From the NCBI GenBank assembly GCA_964651515.1, contig CAZYYB010000051.1, forward strand, positions 1 through 22,370: DNA of 22,370 bases. Reading direction: 5' to 3'. Both the position numbers and the translations under genes were made by a program. Under the pieces are notes generated by a model. That model saw only the letters and a list, made by a program, of their open reading frames with translations, was not told where the DNA came from and made no database searches. Source of the DNA: BOG-1184 sp964651515 (GTDB taxonomy: Bacteria > Fibrobacterota > Chitinivibrionia > Chitinivibrionales > Chitinispirillaceae). Positions 1-8,161 of this stretch are shown piece after piece. Each line of letters begins with the position of its first letter. Position 1 is the stretch's first letter.

Positions 1-8
1 CAGGAACT

Positions 9-91
9 GGTTCCCCCACCGGCATTTGATGGTAGAAGCAAGGTTCCCCCACCGGCATTTGATGGTAGAAGCAAGGTTCCCCTACCGGCAT
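9..91. repeat. 33-bp tandem direct repeat, about 2.5 copies
   Basis: Two identical 33-base units lie head to tail at 9-41 and 42-74, each starting GGTTCCCCCACCGGCAT. A third, partial copy at 75-91 matches the first 17 bases with one change (T for C). The array stops about 20 bases past the nifJ stop codon. There are no spacers between copies, so it is not a CRISPR array. It looks like a minisatellite (VNTR-type) repeat; further copies may lie outside the window. Confidence 0.85.
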
Positions 92-112
92 CATCGAGCA
101 GAGTCTTCCTTA

Positions 113-3100
113 TTACGACGCATTCTCCGCCAGCGACTTCAGCGCCTGATACCGGATCAGGTTCACCTTCGACGCGTACTCGACAAGCTGCTTCGAAAGT
201 TCCGGGTTCGACCGCTGGAGCATCTTGTAGCGGTTCTCGGCGTATACGTAATCGCCAAGCGGCAGGGTCGGGTCCTTCGAGTCGAGCTGGAGCGGATTCT
301 TGCCCGCGGTCGCCAGATCCGGATTGTACCGGTAGAGCGGCCAGTGACCCGAATCGACGGCTTTCTTCTGCTGATCGTTGCCGATGAGCATATCGTATCC
401 CTGATTTATGCAGTGCGAGTAGCAGAGAATAAGCGAGGGACCGTTGTACTGTTCGGCTTCGATGAACGCCTTGACCGTCTGCGCGTTGTTCGCGCCGAGC
501 GCGACCTTGGCGACGTACACATACCCGTAACTCATGGCGATCATGCCCATGTCCTTCTTGACCGTCGGCTTGCCGCCCGCCGCGAACTTGGCCACCGCGC
601 CCATGGGGGTGGATTTGGAAGCCTGCCCGCCGGTGTTCGAATACACCTCGGTGTCGAGAACGAGGACGTTCACGTTTTTACCCGATGCGAGAACGTGGTC
701 GAGCCCGCCGTAGCCGATGTCGTACGCCCAGCCGTCGCCGCCGACCGCCCAGACCGACTTCTTAACCAGATAGTCGATGACCGTCGCGAGCTCCCGGCAC
801 GGGGTGCTCGTACATTTTGCGAGTTCGGCCTTCGCGAGGTCGATCTTGCGGCGCTGCGCCTCGATCGCGTCGATGGTCGACTGGTCGCCGGCGACGATCT
901 CGCCCAGAAGCTTTTTCAGTTCCTCGCCGCAGGTGCCGTCGGCGGCGATGCGTGCGACGAGCTCGTTCGCGTATTCGGTGAATTTATCGACCGTCAGGCG
1001 CATACCGAAAGCGAGCTCGGCATTGTCCTCGAAGAGCGAGTTGTTCCATGCCGGACCGCGTCCGTCGGCGCGCGTGGTATAGGGGGTCGTGGGCAGGTTG
1101 CCGCCGTAGATCGACGAGCAGCCCGTTGCGTTGGCGATGAGCGCGCGGTCGCCGAAGAGCTGGGAGAGCAACTTGACGTAAGGCGTTTCGCCGCAGCCGG
1201 CGCAGGCGCCGCTGAATTCGAAGAGCGGGCGGATGAACTGGCTTCCCTTGACCGTGACGGGATTGAAAAACTTCGACGAGGTGTCCGGAATACTCATGAA
1301 GAACGACCAGTTTTTCGCCTCTTCCTCGCGCAGCGGGGTTTGCGGATGCATGGTGATCGCGCCCTTTTCCCGCGCCGGGCAGTACTGGACGCAGACGCCG
1401 CATCCGGTGCAGTCCTCGGGCGCGACCTGCAGCGTGTACTTGAGGCCGGCGAGCTCCTTGCCTTTCGCCTCGGTGAACTTGAAGGTGGCCGGCGCGTCGT
1501 TCAGGCAGGCGGCATCGTACGCTTTGGGCCTGATCACCGCGTGCGGACAGATGAGCGAGCAGCGGTGGCACTGGATGCAGGTCGCGGGATTCCAGACCGG
1601 AATCGTGACCGCGATGTTGCGCTTCTCGTACTGCGTGGTACCCGAGGGCCAGACGCCGTCGATCGGCATCCTGGAAACCGGCACCTGATCGCCCTCCTGG
1701 CGGAGGATCGCGGCGGTCACGTTCTTGACGAACTTGGGCGCATCGTCCGGTACGGCCTTGATCGGCACGATCGGGTTGGTCGGCGCCGCGGGAACCGTCA
1801 CTTCCTGGATGCCTTCGAGACCCTGCTCGATCGAGGCGATATTCTTCGCCACGATGGCATCGCCCTTCTTGCCGTAGGTCTTCTTGATCGCGTATTTGAT
1901 CGAGTCGATCGCAAGTTTTTCATCGATGATTCGGGAGATCTTGAAGAAGGCGGTCTGCATGATCGTGTTGATGCGGGGACCCAGCCCGATGTTCTGGGCG
2001 ATGCCGATCGCATCGACGACATAGAACTTCAGCTTTTTGTCGATGATCTGCTTCTGCACCCTGCCCGGCAGTTTCGCCCAGACGTCGTCCTTGCCGAACT
2101 CCGAGGTGAGCAGGAACGTGCCGCCGTCCTCCAGATTATCGAGCATGTTGTACTTCTCGATGAAGGAGAAGTTATGGCAGGCGAGGAAATTCGCCCGGGT
2201 GATGAGGTAGGGGCGGCGGATCGTCTTCTTGCCGAAGCGCAGGTGGGAAACCGTGATGGTCCCGGCCTTCTTCGAGTCGTAGACAAAGTACCCCTGGGTC
2301 TGGTTGTCCGTGTCGCTGGAGATGATCTTGATGCTGTTCTTGTTGGCGCTCACCGTGCCGTCCGAGCCCAGGCCGTAGAAGAGCGCCCGGAAGACGTCGT
2401 CGTGCTCGACCGAGAACGAGCGGTCGAAGGAGAGCGACGTGCCGCCCACATCGTCGTTGATCCCGATCACGAAATGGTTCTTCGGCGCGGGCTTGTCGAG
2501 TTCGTCGTAGACCGCCTTGACCATTGCGGGAGTGAATTCGTAGGATCCCAGGCCGTAGCGGCCGCCGATGATGACCGGATAGGCCGCAAAATGGGTCTCC
2601 CGCTTCTGCATCTCTTCGCCGATCGCCGTACGCACATCTTCGTAAAGCGGTTCGCCGAGGGAGCCCGGTTCCTTGGTGCGGTCGAGGACCGCGATCTTCG
2701 TAACGCTTGTCGGGATCGCCTTAACAAAGGCACGTGCGTCGAACGGCCGGTAGAGGCGGACCTTGATGACGCCGAGCTTCGCGCCCTTCGCGTTGAGGTA
2801 CTCCACGGTTTCGTGGACCGTGTCGCAGCCCGATCCCATGAGGATGATCACCTTATCGGCATCCGGGGCGCCGACGTAGTCGAACAGGTTATACCGACGG
2901 CCGGTAATCTTCGCGAAATTGTCCATGTACTCCTGGACGATGGCCGGGCACTTGGTATAGAAGGGATTGACCGTTTCGCGACCCTGGAAGTAGACGTCCG
3001 GATTCTGGGCGGTGCCCCTGATGGAGGGGTGATCGGGCGACATGGAGCGCTGACGGTGCTCGTGAACCAGATTGGTGTCGATCATGGCGCTCATGTCGTC

Positions 3101-3664
3101 ACGGGTAAGTTCCTCGATCTTCTGGATCTCGTGCGAGGTGCGGAAACCGTCGAAGAAATGGACAAAGGGAATCCGCGCGGCAAGCGTGGCGCCGTGCGAA
3201 ATGAGCGCCATGTCCATCGCTTCCTGGACCGATGCCGAGGCGATGAGGGCGAAACCGGTCTGCCGGACCGCCATGACGTCGCTGTGGTCGCCGAAGATCG
3301 AAAGCCCCTGGCAGGCGAGGGAACGGGCCGAGACATGGAACACGGTCGGGGTGAGCTCCCCGGCGATCTTGAACATGTTCGGTATCATGAGCAGCAGACC
3401 CTGCGAGGCGGTGAAGGTCGTGGTGAGCGCGCCGCTCGCCAGTGCGCCGTGCACCGCTCCGGAGGCGCCGCCTTCGGACTGGAGCTCGGCAACCAGAGGA
3501 ACGGTTCCCCAGATGTTTTTCTCCCCGGCCGCGCTCTTTTCGTCGGAAATCTCACCCATCGGGGATGAGGGCGTGATCGGGTAAATTGCAATGACCTCAT
3601 TAACGGCATGGGCGACATGCGCCACTGCCGAGTTACCGTCGTGCGGTACCATCGAACGTGCCAT
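113..3664 (-). CDS. nifJ: Pyruvate:ferredoxin (flavodoxin) oxidoreductase, single-chain
   Basis: Oxidatively decarboxylates pyruvate to acetyl-CoA and CO2, passing electrons to ferredoxin or flavodoxin; cytoplasmic. The 1183-residue length and domain order fit the one-chain family: N-terminal pyrimidine-binding domain with YPITPSSPMGE (about residue 27), central domains, two 4Fe-4S motifs CIQCHRCSLICP (about 692) and CTGCGVCVQYC (about 746), a further GACAGCGETPY cysteine motif (about 816) and the thiamine-diphosphate motif GDGWAYDIG followed by EVYSNTGG (about 973-1011). The start was set at the ATG at 3664 because GAGGAG sits six bases before it and MARSMVPHDGNSAVAHVAHA matches the usual family start; an in-frame ATG 17 codons upstream lacks a ribosome site. 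A long open frame on the opposite strand is a composition artefact. Confidence 0.97.
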   Translation of the reverse strand: MARSMVPHDGNSAVAHVAHAVNEVIAIYPITPSSPMGEISDEKSAAGEKNIWGTVPLVAELQSEGGASGAVHGALASGALTTTFTASQGLLLMIPNMFKIAGELTPTVFHVSARSLACQGLSIFGDHSDVMAVRQTGFALIASASVQEAMDMALISHGATLAARIPFVHFFDGFRTSHEIQKIEELTRDDMSAMIDTNLVHEHRQRSMSPDHPSIRGTAQNPDVYFQGRETVNPFYTKCPAIVQEYMDNFAKITGRRYNLFDYVGAPDADKVIILMGSGCDTVHETVEYLNAKGAKLGVIKVRLYRPFDARAFVKAIPTSVTKIAVLDRTKEPGSLGEPLYEDVRTAIGEEMQKRETHFAAYPVIIGGRYGLGSYEFTPAMVKAVYDELDKPAPKNHFVIGINDDVGGTSLSFDRSFSVEHDDVFRALFYGLGSDGTVSANKNSIKIISSDTDNQTQGYFVYDSKKAGTITVSHLRFGKKTIRRPYLITRANFLACHNFSFIEKYNMLDNLEDGGTFLLTSEFGKDDVWAKLPGRVQKQIIDKKLKFYVVDAIGIAQNIGLGPRINTIMQTAFFKISRIIDEKLAIDSIKYAIKKTYGKKGDAIVAKNIASIEQGLEGIQEVTVPAAPTNPIVPIKAVPDDAPKFVKNVTAAILRQEGDQVPVSRMPIDGVWPSGTTQYEKRNIAVTIPVWNPATCIQCHRCSLICPHAVIRPKAYDAACLNDAPATFKFTEAKGKELAGLKYTLQVAPEDCTGCGVCVQYCPAREKGAITMHPQTPLREEEAKNWSFFMSIPDTSSKFFNPVTVKGSQFIRPLFEFSGACAGCGETPYVKLLSQLFGDRALIANATGCSSIYGGNLPTTPYTTRADGRGPAWNNSLFEDNAELAFGMRLTVDKFTEYANELVARIAADGTCGEELKKLLGEIVAGDQSTIDAIEAQRRKIDLAKAELAKCTSTPCRELATVIDYLVKKSVWAVGGDGWAYDIGYGGLDHVLASGKNVNVLVLDTEVYSNTGGQASKSTPMGAVAKFAAGGKPTVKKDMGMIAMSYGYVYVAKVALGANNAQTVKAFIEAEQYNGPSLILCYSHCINQGYDMLIGNDQQKKAVDSGHWPLYRYNPDLATAGKNPLQLDSKDPTLPLGDYVYAENRYKMLQRSNPELSKQLVEYASKVNLIRYQALKSLAENAS

Positions 3665-3676
3665 GGATGACTCCTC

Positions 3677-3712
3677 TATAGTTTTTGTAAGGTGTGAATT
3701 TTCCGGGATCAA
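3677..3712 (-). promoter_or_regulatory. Possible sigma70-type promoter of nifJ
   Basis: In the 85-bp gap upstream of nifJ, the minus strand reads TTGATC (3707-3712), a 17-bp spacer, then TACAAA (3684-3689), each four of six to consensus. It would give a leader of only about 13 nt that starts at the ribosome site. A second option, TTGAAT with an 18-bp spacer and TATTTT, lies further upstream and overlaps the palindrome ATGAATTCAT (3731-3740). Either would let nifJ be transcribed separately from the antiporter gene. Confidence 0.35.
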
Positions 3713-3749
3713 CAAAACATCATAAAATAGATGAATTCATGCGTCGGAT

Positions 3750-5477
3750 TCAATTCCGGCCCGCAGTCTCCTCCACGGTCGTCGCCCGCAGCCGTTCCCG
3801 CTCGCCCTCGATCTGCTCCGGTGTCGCGCCGAGATCGCGGAGGACGTAGTCGGCCATGGCCAGAGCAACCTCCTCCTCCCCGGTGAAAACATGGTCCGCG
3901 CCCGCCTTCCTGAGGGCCGATTTCTCCTGCACATAGGCGGCGCGCGCCAGGATCCGCACCGCGCCGCCGCTCTCCCGCACCAGCCTGATCGCCTCCGCCG
4001 CCTCCCTGCCCGGCGCGGTCACGATGAAACTCGCCGCGCGCTCGATGCCGGTCGCCTCGATCACCGGCCTGTGGGAGGCGTCGCCGTAGATTGCCGGAAT
4101 CCCCCGCTTCCGGAGCGCATGAACGGTATCGAGGTTCATCTCGATGACGGTGACCGATACGCCGTTTCTCGTGAGCAGGTCGGCCACCGTCCTGCCGACC
4201 GGACCGTAGCCGACGATGACCGCGTGGCCGGGCGAACCGGAAAGGGCGGACTCCTCGGAGGAGGACGGTTTCGCCGCCCTCGAAGAGATCCATCGGAAGA
4301 GGAGGCGGTTCCCGGACAGCCATGTTTCGAGCGGCGCTCGAAACCGGAACAGCAGAGGGTTGACGGCTATGGAGACGATGGAGGCGGTGATGATACAGTC
4401 GACCATTGAACCGTCGACGAGTCCCAGGCGCTCGGCCAGCGCGGCGAGGATGAACGAAAATTCGCCGATCTGAGCGAGGGCCAGCGCCGCGGTGACGGTG
4501 ACGCGAAGCGGGTGGCGCAGGACGAGGGCGATGGCGAATGCGGCGATCGGTTTACACAAAAGGATACAGCCGAGCGCCACGGCCAGGGAAGCCGGGTGAT
4601 CGAGAATTTTTCCCGGATCGAGGAGCATGCCGATGGAGACGAAGAAGAGGACCGCGAAGGCGTCCCGCAGCGGCAGCGCCTCGGTGGCGGCCCGCAGGCT
4701 GAACTCGGAGCGGCCGACGACCATGCCGGCCAGAAACGCTCCAAGCGCGATGGACACCCCGAACAGCTCCGCCGACCCCACCGCGATGCCGAGCGCAAGA
4801 ACGAGGATCGTCAGGGTGAAGAGCTCCTGCGACCGGGTTTCTGCCACGGCCTTGAGTACCCGGGGGATGACCTTGCCGCCGACCAGGAGGGTGAATACCA
4901 TGAGGAGGCCTATTTTCAAAAGCGCCAGCGCGACGGACGCGACCGGCGTCTCCGCGCGGCTCAGGAGCGCCGGGATCAGGACGAGCACCGCGACGGTCAG
5001 CAGGTCCTCCACCACGAGCCACCCGACGACGACCCGCCCCTGCCGGGTGGCAAGTTCCCCGGATTCGGCGAGGACGCGGGAGAGCACCACCGTGCTTGCC
5101 ACCGAGAGGCTGAGCCCGAAAATGACGCCGGTCGCGAGGTTCCAGCCGAGGAGGCGCGCGATGCCGGCGGCGACCAGCGTGGTGATGCCGCTCTGCACGA
5201 CGGCTCCCGGCAGCGCAATCCGCCAGACCGAGAGCAGCTGCCTGAAATGGAAGTTGAGCCCGACGCCGAACATGAGGAGGATGACGCCGACATCGGCCAG
5301 AGAGTGCGCGATCTCCCGATCGGCGTTGAATCCGGGGGTGTGGGGTCCGACGACGATACCGGCAAGCAGGTAGCCGAGTATCGGGGAGAGCCTGAGGCGG
5401 TGCATGACCCAGCCGAGCACCAGAGCCGCGCAGAGCGTGGAAAAGAGGGTGATGACGAGATTCAGGTTTTCCGCCAT
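3750..5477 (-). CDS. Kef-type monovalent cation:proton antiporter (CPA2) with RCK domain
   Basis: Inner-membrane antiporter exchanging K+ or Na+ for H+. The first ~385 of 575 residues are almost entirely hydrophobic segments, about twelve, typical of the Na+/H+ exchanger fold (opening LVLGWVMHRLRLSPILGYLL, with GVGLNFHFRQLL and SIALGAFLAGMVVG further on). From about residue 416 there is a cytosolic TrkA-N/RCK Rossmann domain with the dinucleotide motif GYGPVGRTVADLL and the acidic residue in VTVIEMN, followed by YGDASHRPVIEATGIERA. The architecture resembles E. coli KefB/KefC and YbaL, but no quench or glutathione-site residues were verified, so no symbol is given. The ATG at 5477 has AAGGAAAT upstream. 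The stop is 85 bp before nifJ, probably an independent unit. Confidence 0.92.
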   Translation of the reverse strand: MAENLNLVITLFSTLCAALVLGWVMHRLRLSPILGYLLAGIVVGPHTPGFNADREIAHSLADVGVILLMFGVGLNFHFRQLLSVWRIALPGAVVQSGITTLVAAGIARLLGWNLATGVIFGLSLSVASTVVLSRVLAESGELATRQGRVVVGWLVVEDLLTVAVLVLIPALLSRAETPVASVALALLKIGLLMVFTLLVGGKVIPRVLKAVAETRSQELFTLTILVLALGIAVGSAELFGVSIALGAFLAGMVVGRSEFSLRAATEALPLRDAFAVLFFVSIGMLLDPGKILDHPASLAVALGCILLCKPIAAFAIALVLRHPLRVTVTAALALAQIGEFSFILAALAERLGLVDGSMVDCIITASIVSIAVNPLLFRFRAPLETWLSGNRLLFRWISSRAAKPSSSEESALSGSPGHAVIVGYGPVGRTVADLLTRNGVSVTVIEMNLDTVHALRKRGIPAIYGDASHRPVIEATGIERAASFIVTAPGREAAEAIRLVRESGGAVRILARAAYVQEKSALRKAGADHVFTGEEEVALAMADYVLRDLGATPEQIEGERERLRATTVEETAGRN

Positions 5478-5540
5478 GATTTCCTTACCTGCACCGCACA
5501 GAAACGGGGTGAGACACGGCGGCCGTTCGGGCGCATCGAA

Positions 5541-5569
5541 TAAAAAAAGCCGCCTCGGGGAAGCGGCTC
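5541..5569 (-). terminator. Rho-independent terminator of the HTH gene
   Basis: On the minus strand AGCCGCTTC pairs with GAGGCGGCT (one G-T wobble) around a CCC loop at 5548-5568 and is followed directly by seven T residues (5542-5548 on the plus strand as A). It lies about 55 bases after the stop of the small HTH gene and before the antiporter gene, so it separates those two units. Confidence 0.85.
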
Positions 5570-5621
5570 TTTATAGTACTATAATTTTTGCGAATCTGAA
5601 AAAAAATAATGTGGACCGTGG

Positions 5622-5927
5622 TTATTTCTTCGCCTTCTTCGAGGGCTTCTTTTTCGGCGCGCCGGAAGCCTCTTTGATGATGCGGTAGGTCTGGGAGATG
5701 GAAAGACCGGTTTTCTTGGCAATGGCGAGCCCCGATGCGCCCTTGTTGTAGAGGGCGATAATTTTTGCATTCCTTTCCGGGTTGTCGGCATAGCTCGATT
5801 CGAGGCCGTACTTCTTGCGGAGCTGGTGGATGGCCTGGCGGGTAATCCCGAACTTCTCACCGATCGCCTGATCGGTTCTCAACTTCTTCTGGAGGGAAAT
5901 TAATTCGCTCTTGCTGAGTCTGGGCAT
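5622..5927 (-). CDS. Small double helix-turn-helix DNA-binding protein
   Basis: A 101-residue protein starting MPRLSKSELISLQKKL. Residues about 8-45 (DQAIGEKFGITRQAIHQLRKKYGL) and about 55-90 (IIALYNKGASGLAIAKKTGLSISQTYRIIKEA) each read as a helix-turn-helix, the second like the C-terminal HTH of resolvases and Hin-type invertases. The tail KKKPSKKAKK is strongly basic. No catalytic or ligand domain is present, so it is probably a regulator or architectural DNA binder; function and targets unknown. The start at 5927 has AGGGGA seven bases upstream; an in-frame ATG at 6023 would add 32 hydrophobic residues with no ribosome site. Monocistronic, with its own terminator. Confidence 0.8.
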   Translation of the reverse strand: MPRLSKSELISLQKKLRTDQAIGEKFGITRQAIHQLRKKYGLESSYADNPERNAKIIALYNKGASGLAIAKKTGLSISQTYRIIKEASGAPKKKPSKKAKK

Positions 5928-6173
5928 AGGGAAATCCCCTTTTAGGGTAATGGGGTGATAGTAAAGGGATAAATCTTTTATAAAATGTATTCGGGCAATG
6001 AGGAACGGCAACAATTTTTTCACGGGAAAGTCAATTTACCGCAGGCGAGGCACCGGCCGGAAACGCATGTTTACAGAAATAGCCCGATATGCCCGTAATT
6101 ATTGCATGATTTGCGGGAACGCTTTACACAAGAGCGTTTCACGGCCGAGACCCGGATTCCTGCCGGGGAGGGT
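5928..6173. other. Intergenic region between the HTH gene and pdxJ
   Basis: This 246-bp gap is AT-richer than its surroundings near the HTH gene. On the minus strand a possible promoter reads TTGCCG, 16 bp, TACATT, about 70 bp before the start. The ribosome site AGGGGA is flanked by CCCT on both sides and CCCC further upstream, so alternative small hairpins could hide it. Towards pdxJ lies the 6-bp inverted repeat AACGCT/AGCGTT with a 9-base loop, without a T run. No credible open frame was seen. Confidence 0.45.
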
Positions 6174-6189
6174 GCCGGACGGATCCGGC
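6174..6189 (-). terminator. GC-rich hairpin directly after pdxJ
   Basis: GCCGGA (6174-6179) and TCCGGC (6184-6189) form a perfect 6-bp stem with a 4-base loop touching the pdxJ stop codon. A further CCGGAT/ATCCGG pairing is possible a little downstream. There is no T run, so it may be a 3'-end stabiliser or Rho-assisted stop and not a classic intrinsic terminator. Confidence 0.4.
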
Positions 6190-6912
6190 TCACTCCCCGC
6201 AGGCGATGAGGGCGACCATATCGCGGACGGCCCGGTCGATGCCGACAAGCGCCGCCCGGCCGATGATCGAATGGCCGATATTCAGCTCTTCGATGTTTTC
6301 GATCCGGGCGACCTGCCCGGCGTTGCGGTAGTTGAGGCCGTGGCCGGCATTGACGCGCAGGCCGAGCTTGGCGGCCGCGCGCGCAGCCTCACGCAGCGTC
6401 ACAAGTTCACGGGCCATCGCCTCTTCGGTTTCGACATTCGAATAATAGCCGGTGTGAAGTTCGACATGCGTCGCGCCGACGCGCGCCGAGGCCTCTACCT
6501 GTTCGATGGCCGGTGCGATGAAGGTGCTGACCGGGATGGTGCGCGCGCGGAGCTTTTCGATAAACGGCGCCAGCTCCCTCTCCCGTTCCCGCACGGCGAG
6601 TCCGCCTTCGGTCGTCCTCTCCTCGCGTTTTTCAGGTACCAGCGTGACCATCCCGGGAACTATTTCAAGCGCAATGGCGACCATTTCGGCGGTACAGGCC
6701 ATTTCGAGGTTGAGGTGGGTGGTGACGACCTGCTTGAGGAGCCGGATGTCGCGATCCTGCATGTGCCGACGATCCTCGCGCAGGTGAGCCGTGATGCCGA
6801 GGGCACCGGCGAGCTCTCCCAGGAGCGCCGCCGCGACAGGGTCGGGTTCGTTGCCGCCGCGCGCCTGGCGGATGGTGGCGATATGGTCGATATTGAGACC
6901 GAGAGTTGCCAT
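6190..6912 (-). CDS. pdxJ: Pyridoxine 5'-phosphate synthase
   Basis: Last ring-closing step of DXP-dependent vitamin B6 synthesis: condenses 1-deoxyxylulose 5-phosphate with 3-amino-2-oxopropyl phosphate to pyridoxine 5'-phosphate; cytoplasmic TIM barrel. At 240 residues it has family length and shows all signature stretches: LGLNIDHIATIRQARGG near the N-terminus, HLREDRRHMQDRDI, LVPEKREERTTEGG, ELHTGYY, VNAGHGLNY and IEELNIGHSIIGRA. The ATG at 6912 was chosen because AGGAG lies eight bases before it and MATLGLNIDH is the usual beginning; a GTG at 6921 overlaps the ribosome site. It starts 17 bp after the stop of the deacetylase-like gene, so the two are probably co-transcribed. Confidence 0.96.
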   Translation of the reverse strand: MATLGLNIDHIATIRQARGGNEPDPVAAALLGELAGALGITAHLREDRRHMQDRDIRLLKQVVTTHLNLEMACTAEMVAIALEIVPGMVTLVPEKREERTTEGGLAVRERERELAPFIEKLRARTIPVSTFIAPAIEQVEASARVGATHVELHTGYYSNVETEEAMARELVTLREAARAAAKLGLRVNAGHGLNYRNAGQVARIENIEELNIGHSIIGRAALVGIDRAVRDMVALIACGE

Positions 6913-6929
6913 GGGATTCACTCCTTCTC

Positions 6930-8099
6930 TTACCGGGATTCTCCGGTCGTGTCTAACAGTCGTGAAACGGGTTCGAGCTTTATGCCGTTATGTTCGAACA
7001 GGGGGATCTCGTCCCGGAGCGCACCCAGAAGTTCGTCCGAGGCTTTTGCCGCGACGATGATTTTCCCGCGCTTCCGCGCCTCCAGGGCATAGTGAACGAT
7101 CTGCGCACGCTCGGCCGCTTCGTCGCCGCTGTCGATGACTCCCTGCACGGTTGCGCAGGGCATGGCGAGCGATTCGCAGAGCGCGGCGGCCACACTCTTG
7201 CGCGTCGCCGCCCGTTCGAGGAAGTAAGCGTGCCGTTTTTTCATTTCGGAGAGCACGATGGTCATGACGCGCGAATCTTCGAGCGTGCGAGAACCGCCGA
7301 AATTGCCGAACCCGGCGAAGCGGGGAACCATCACCATCGAGCCGTGGATGAGTGAGCGGAGTTTATCGTCGGGATAGTGAAGCATGAGGCTGAGCTTGTG
7401 CAGGTCGTCGTGCGACCGTTTCACCGGTTCCATGGGCAGAAGCAGGAGCACCTCTTTATTCGCTTCCCCGGCAATCCGCTTCGCGCGCGCCTTTGCGGCC
7501 GGCGTCGGCGTAAGAGCTATCGTCAATGGTGCCGGAAGGGCGAGCAGGTCGCCGCCGATGTCGTCGGACACGGAGCCGATATCGGTAATGACGATGGCCA
7601 TTTCCGCCGCCGAGCTTAAAAATTGCGGGGCGCGGGTGACGGTCAGTATCACCATCGGCCCACCGGGTATCGAACTGACAAAACGTATATCGCACCGGCG
7701 TTCGTCCGGCTCGCACGCGCAATCGTCCACCCGGTACGCGGTGCCGGAGATATCCCCGGAAAGACCCGCCAGCACGGTTGCCATGGGCTCTCCCCGCGGA
7801 ATCGCCGCGCGGATTTTGAAAAGCTTTTCCGAGGAAAAAAACGTGCGGGCGACCAGCGAATCGGGAACTTCGAGCCGGTGAAGCCGGCTACGTATTGTAT
7901 CTTCCAGAATAGCGGCCGCATTTTCCGTCGCCGAGGATTTTTTTTGGGGATGCACCCGTCCGGCGAGTGCTTTGCCGGCCTTCCGGTAGTTGCCGGAGGC
8001 AAAGAAAAACGCGACGACGATGCCGATGACAAAAAGCAGGAGGATCGGAATAAACCGGCGATGGCGCGAAGTGGTTGGGCGACGACGGGAGGGCGGCAT
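6930..8099 (-). CDS. Divergent polysaccharide deacetylase (YibQ/DUF610) family protein
   Basis: A 389-residue envelope protein. Residues about 15-34 (FIPILLLFVIGIVVAFFFAS) form one membrane anchor after an Arg-rich cytosolic start, leaving the rest in the periplasm. Residues about 80-165 are a variable linker domain with several cysteines (DCACEPDERRC). From about 170 the family core is recognisable: MAIVITDIGSVSDDIGGDL, PLTIALTP, EVLLLLPMEP, GSMVMVPRFAGFGNFGG, and a C-terminal part with GVIDSGDEA and IVHYALEARKRGKIIVAA. The family keeps the NodB-like fold but many members lack the canonical metal site, and activity on a sugar is not proven. No clear ribosome site precedes the ATG. Divergent from miaA, operon partner of pdxJ. 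Confidence 0.82.
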   Translation of the reverse strand: MPPSRRRPTTSRHRRFIPILLLFVIGIVVAFFFASGNYRKAGKALAGRVHPQKKSSATENAAAILEDTIRSRLHRLEVPDSLVARTFFSSEKLFKIRAAIPRGEPMATVLAGLSGDISGTAYRVDDCACEPDERRCDIRFVSSIPGGPMVILTVTRAPQFLSSAAEMAIVITDIGSVSDDIGGDLLALPAPLTIALTPTPAAKARAKRIAGEANKEVLLLLPMEPVKRSHDDLHKLSLMLHYPDDKLRSLIHGSMVMVPRFAGFGNFGGSRTLEDSRVMTIVLSEMKKRHAYFLERAATRKSVAAALCESLAMPCATVQGVIDSGDEAAERAQIVHYALEARKRGKIIVAAKASDELLGALRDEIPLFEHNGIKLEPVSRLLDTTGESR

Positions 8100-8161
8100 G
8101 AGCGTGAATAAAAATACCAGTTACCCCCGACCCCTGCAAGCGGGAAGGACGGATAAGCCCC

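Noticed and set aside
9..91. CRISPR array
   Set aside because: Units are directly abutting with no spacers and there are only two full copies.
26..3568. A 1180-codon open frame on the plus strand opposite nifJ
   Set aside because: It mirrors nifJ exactly, is an Arg/Asp/Gly-rich composition typical of antisense reading of GC-rich genes, and has no recognisable domain, whereas the minus strand encodes an unmistakable nifJ.
4512..5543. A 343-codon frame opposite the antiporter gene
   Set aside because: Highly charged, His/Asp/Glu/Arg-rich antisense shadow of a hydrophobic membrane protein; no domain.
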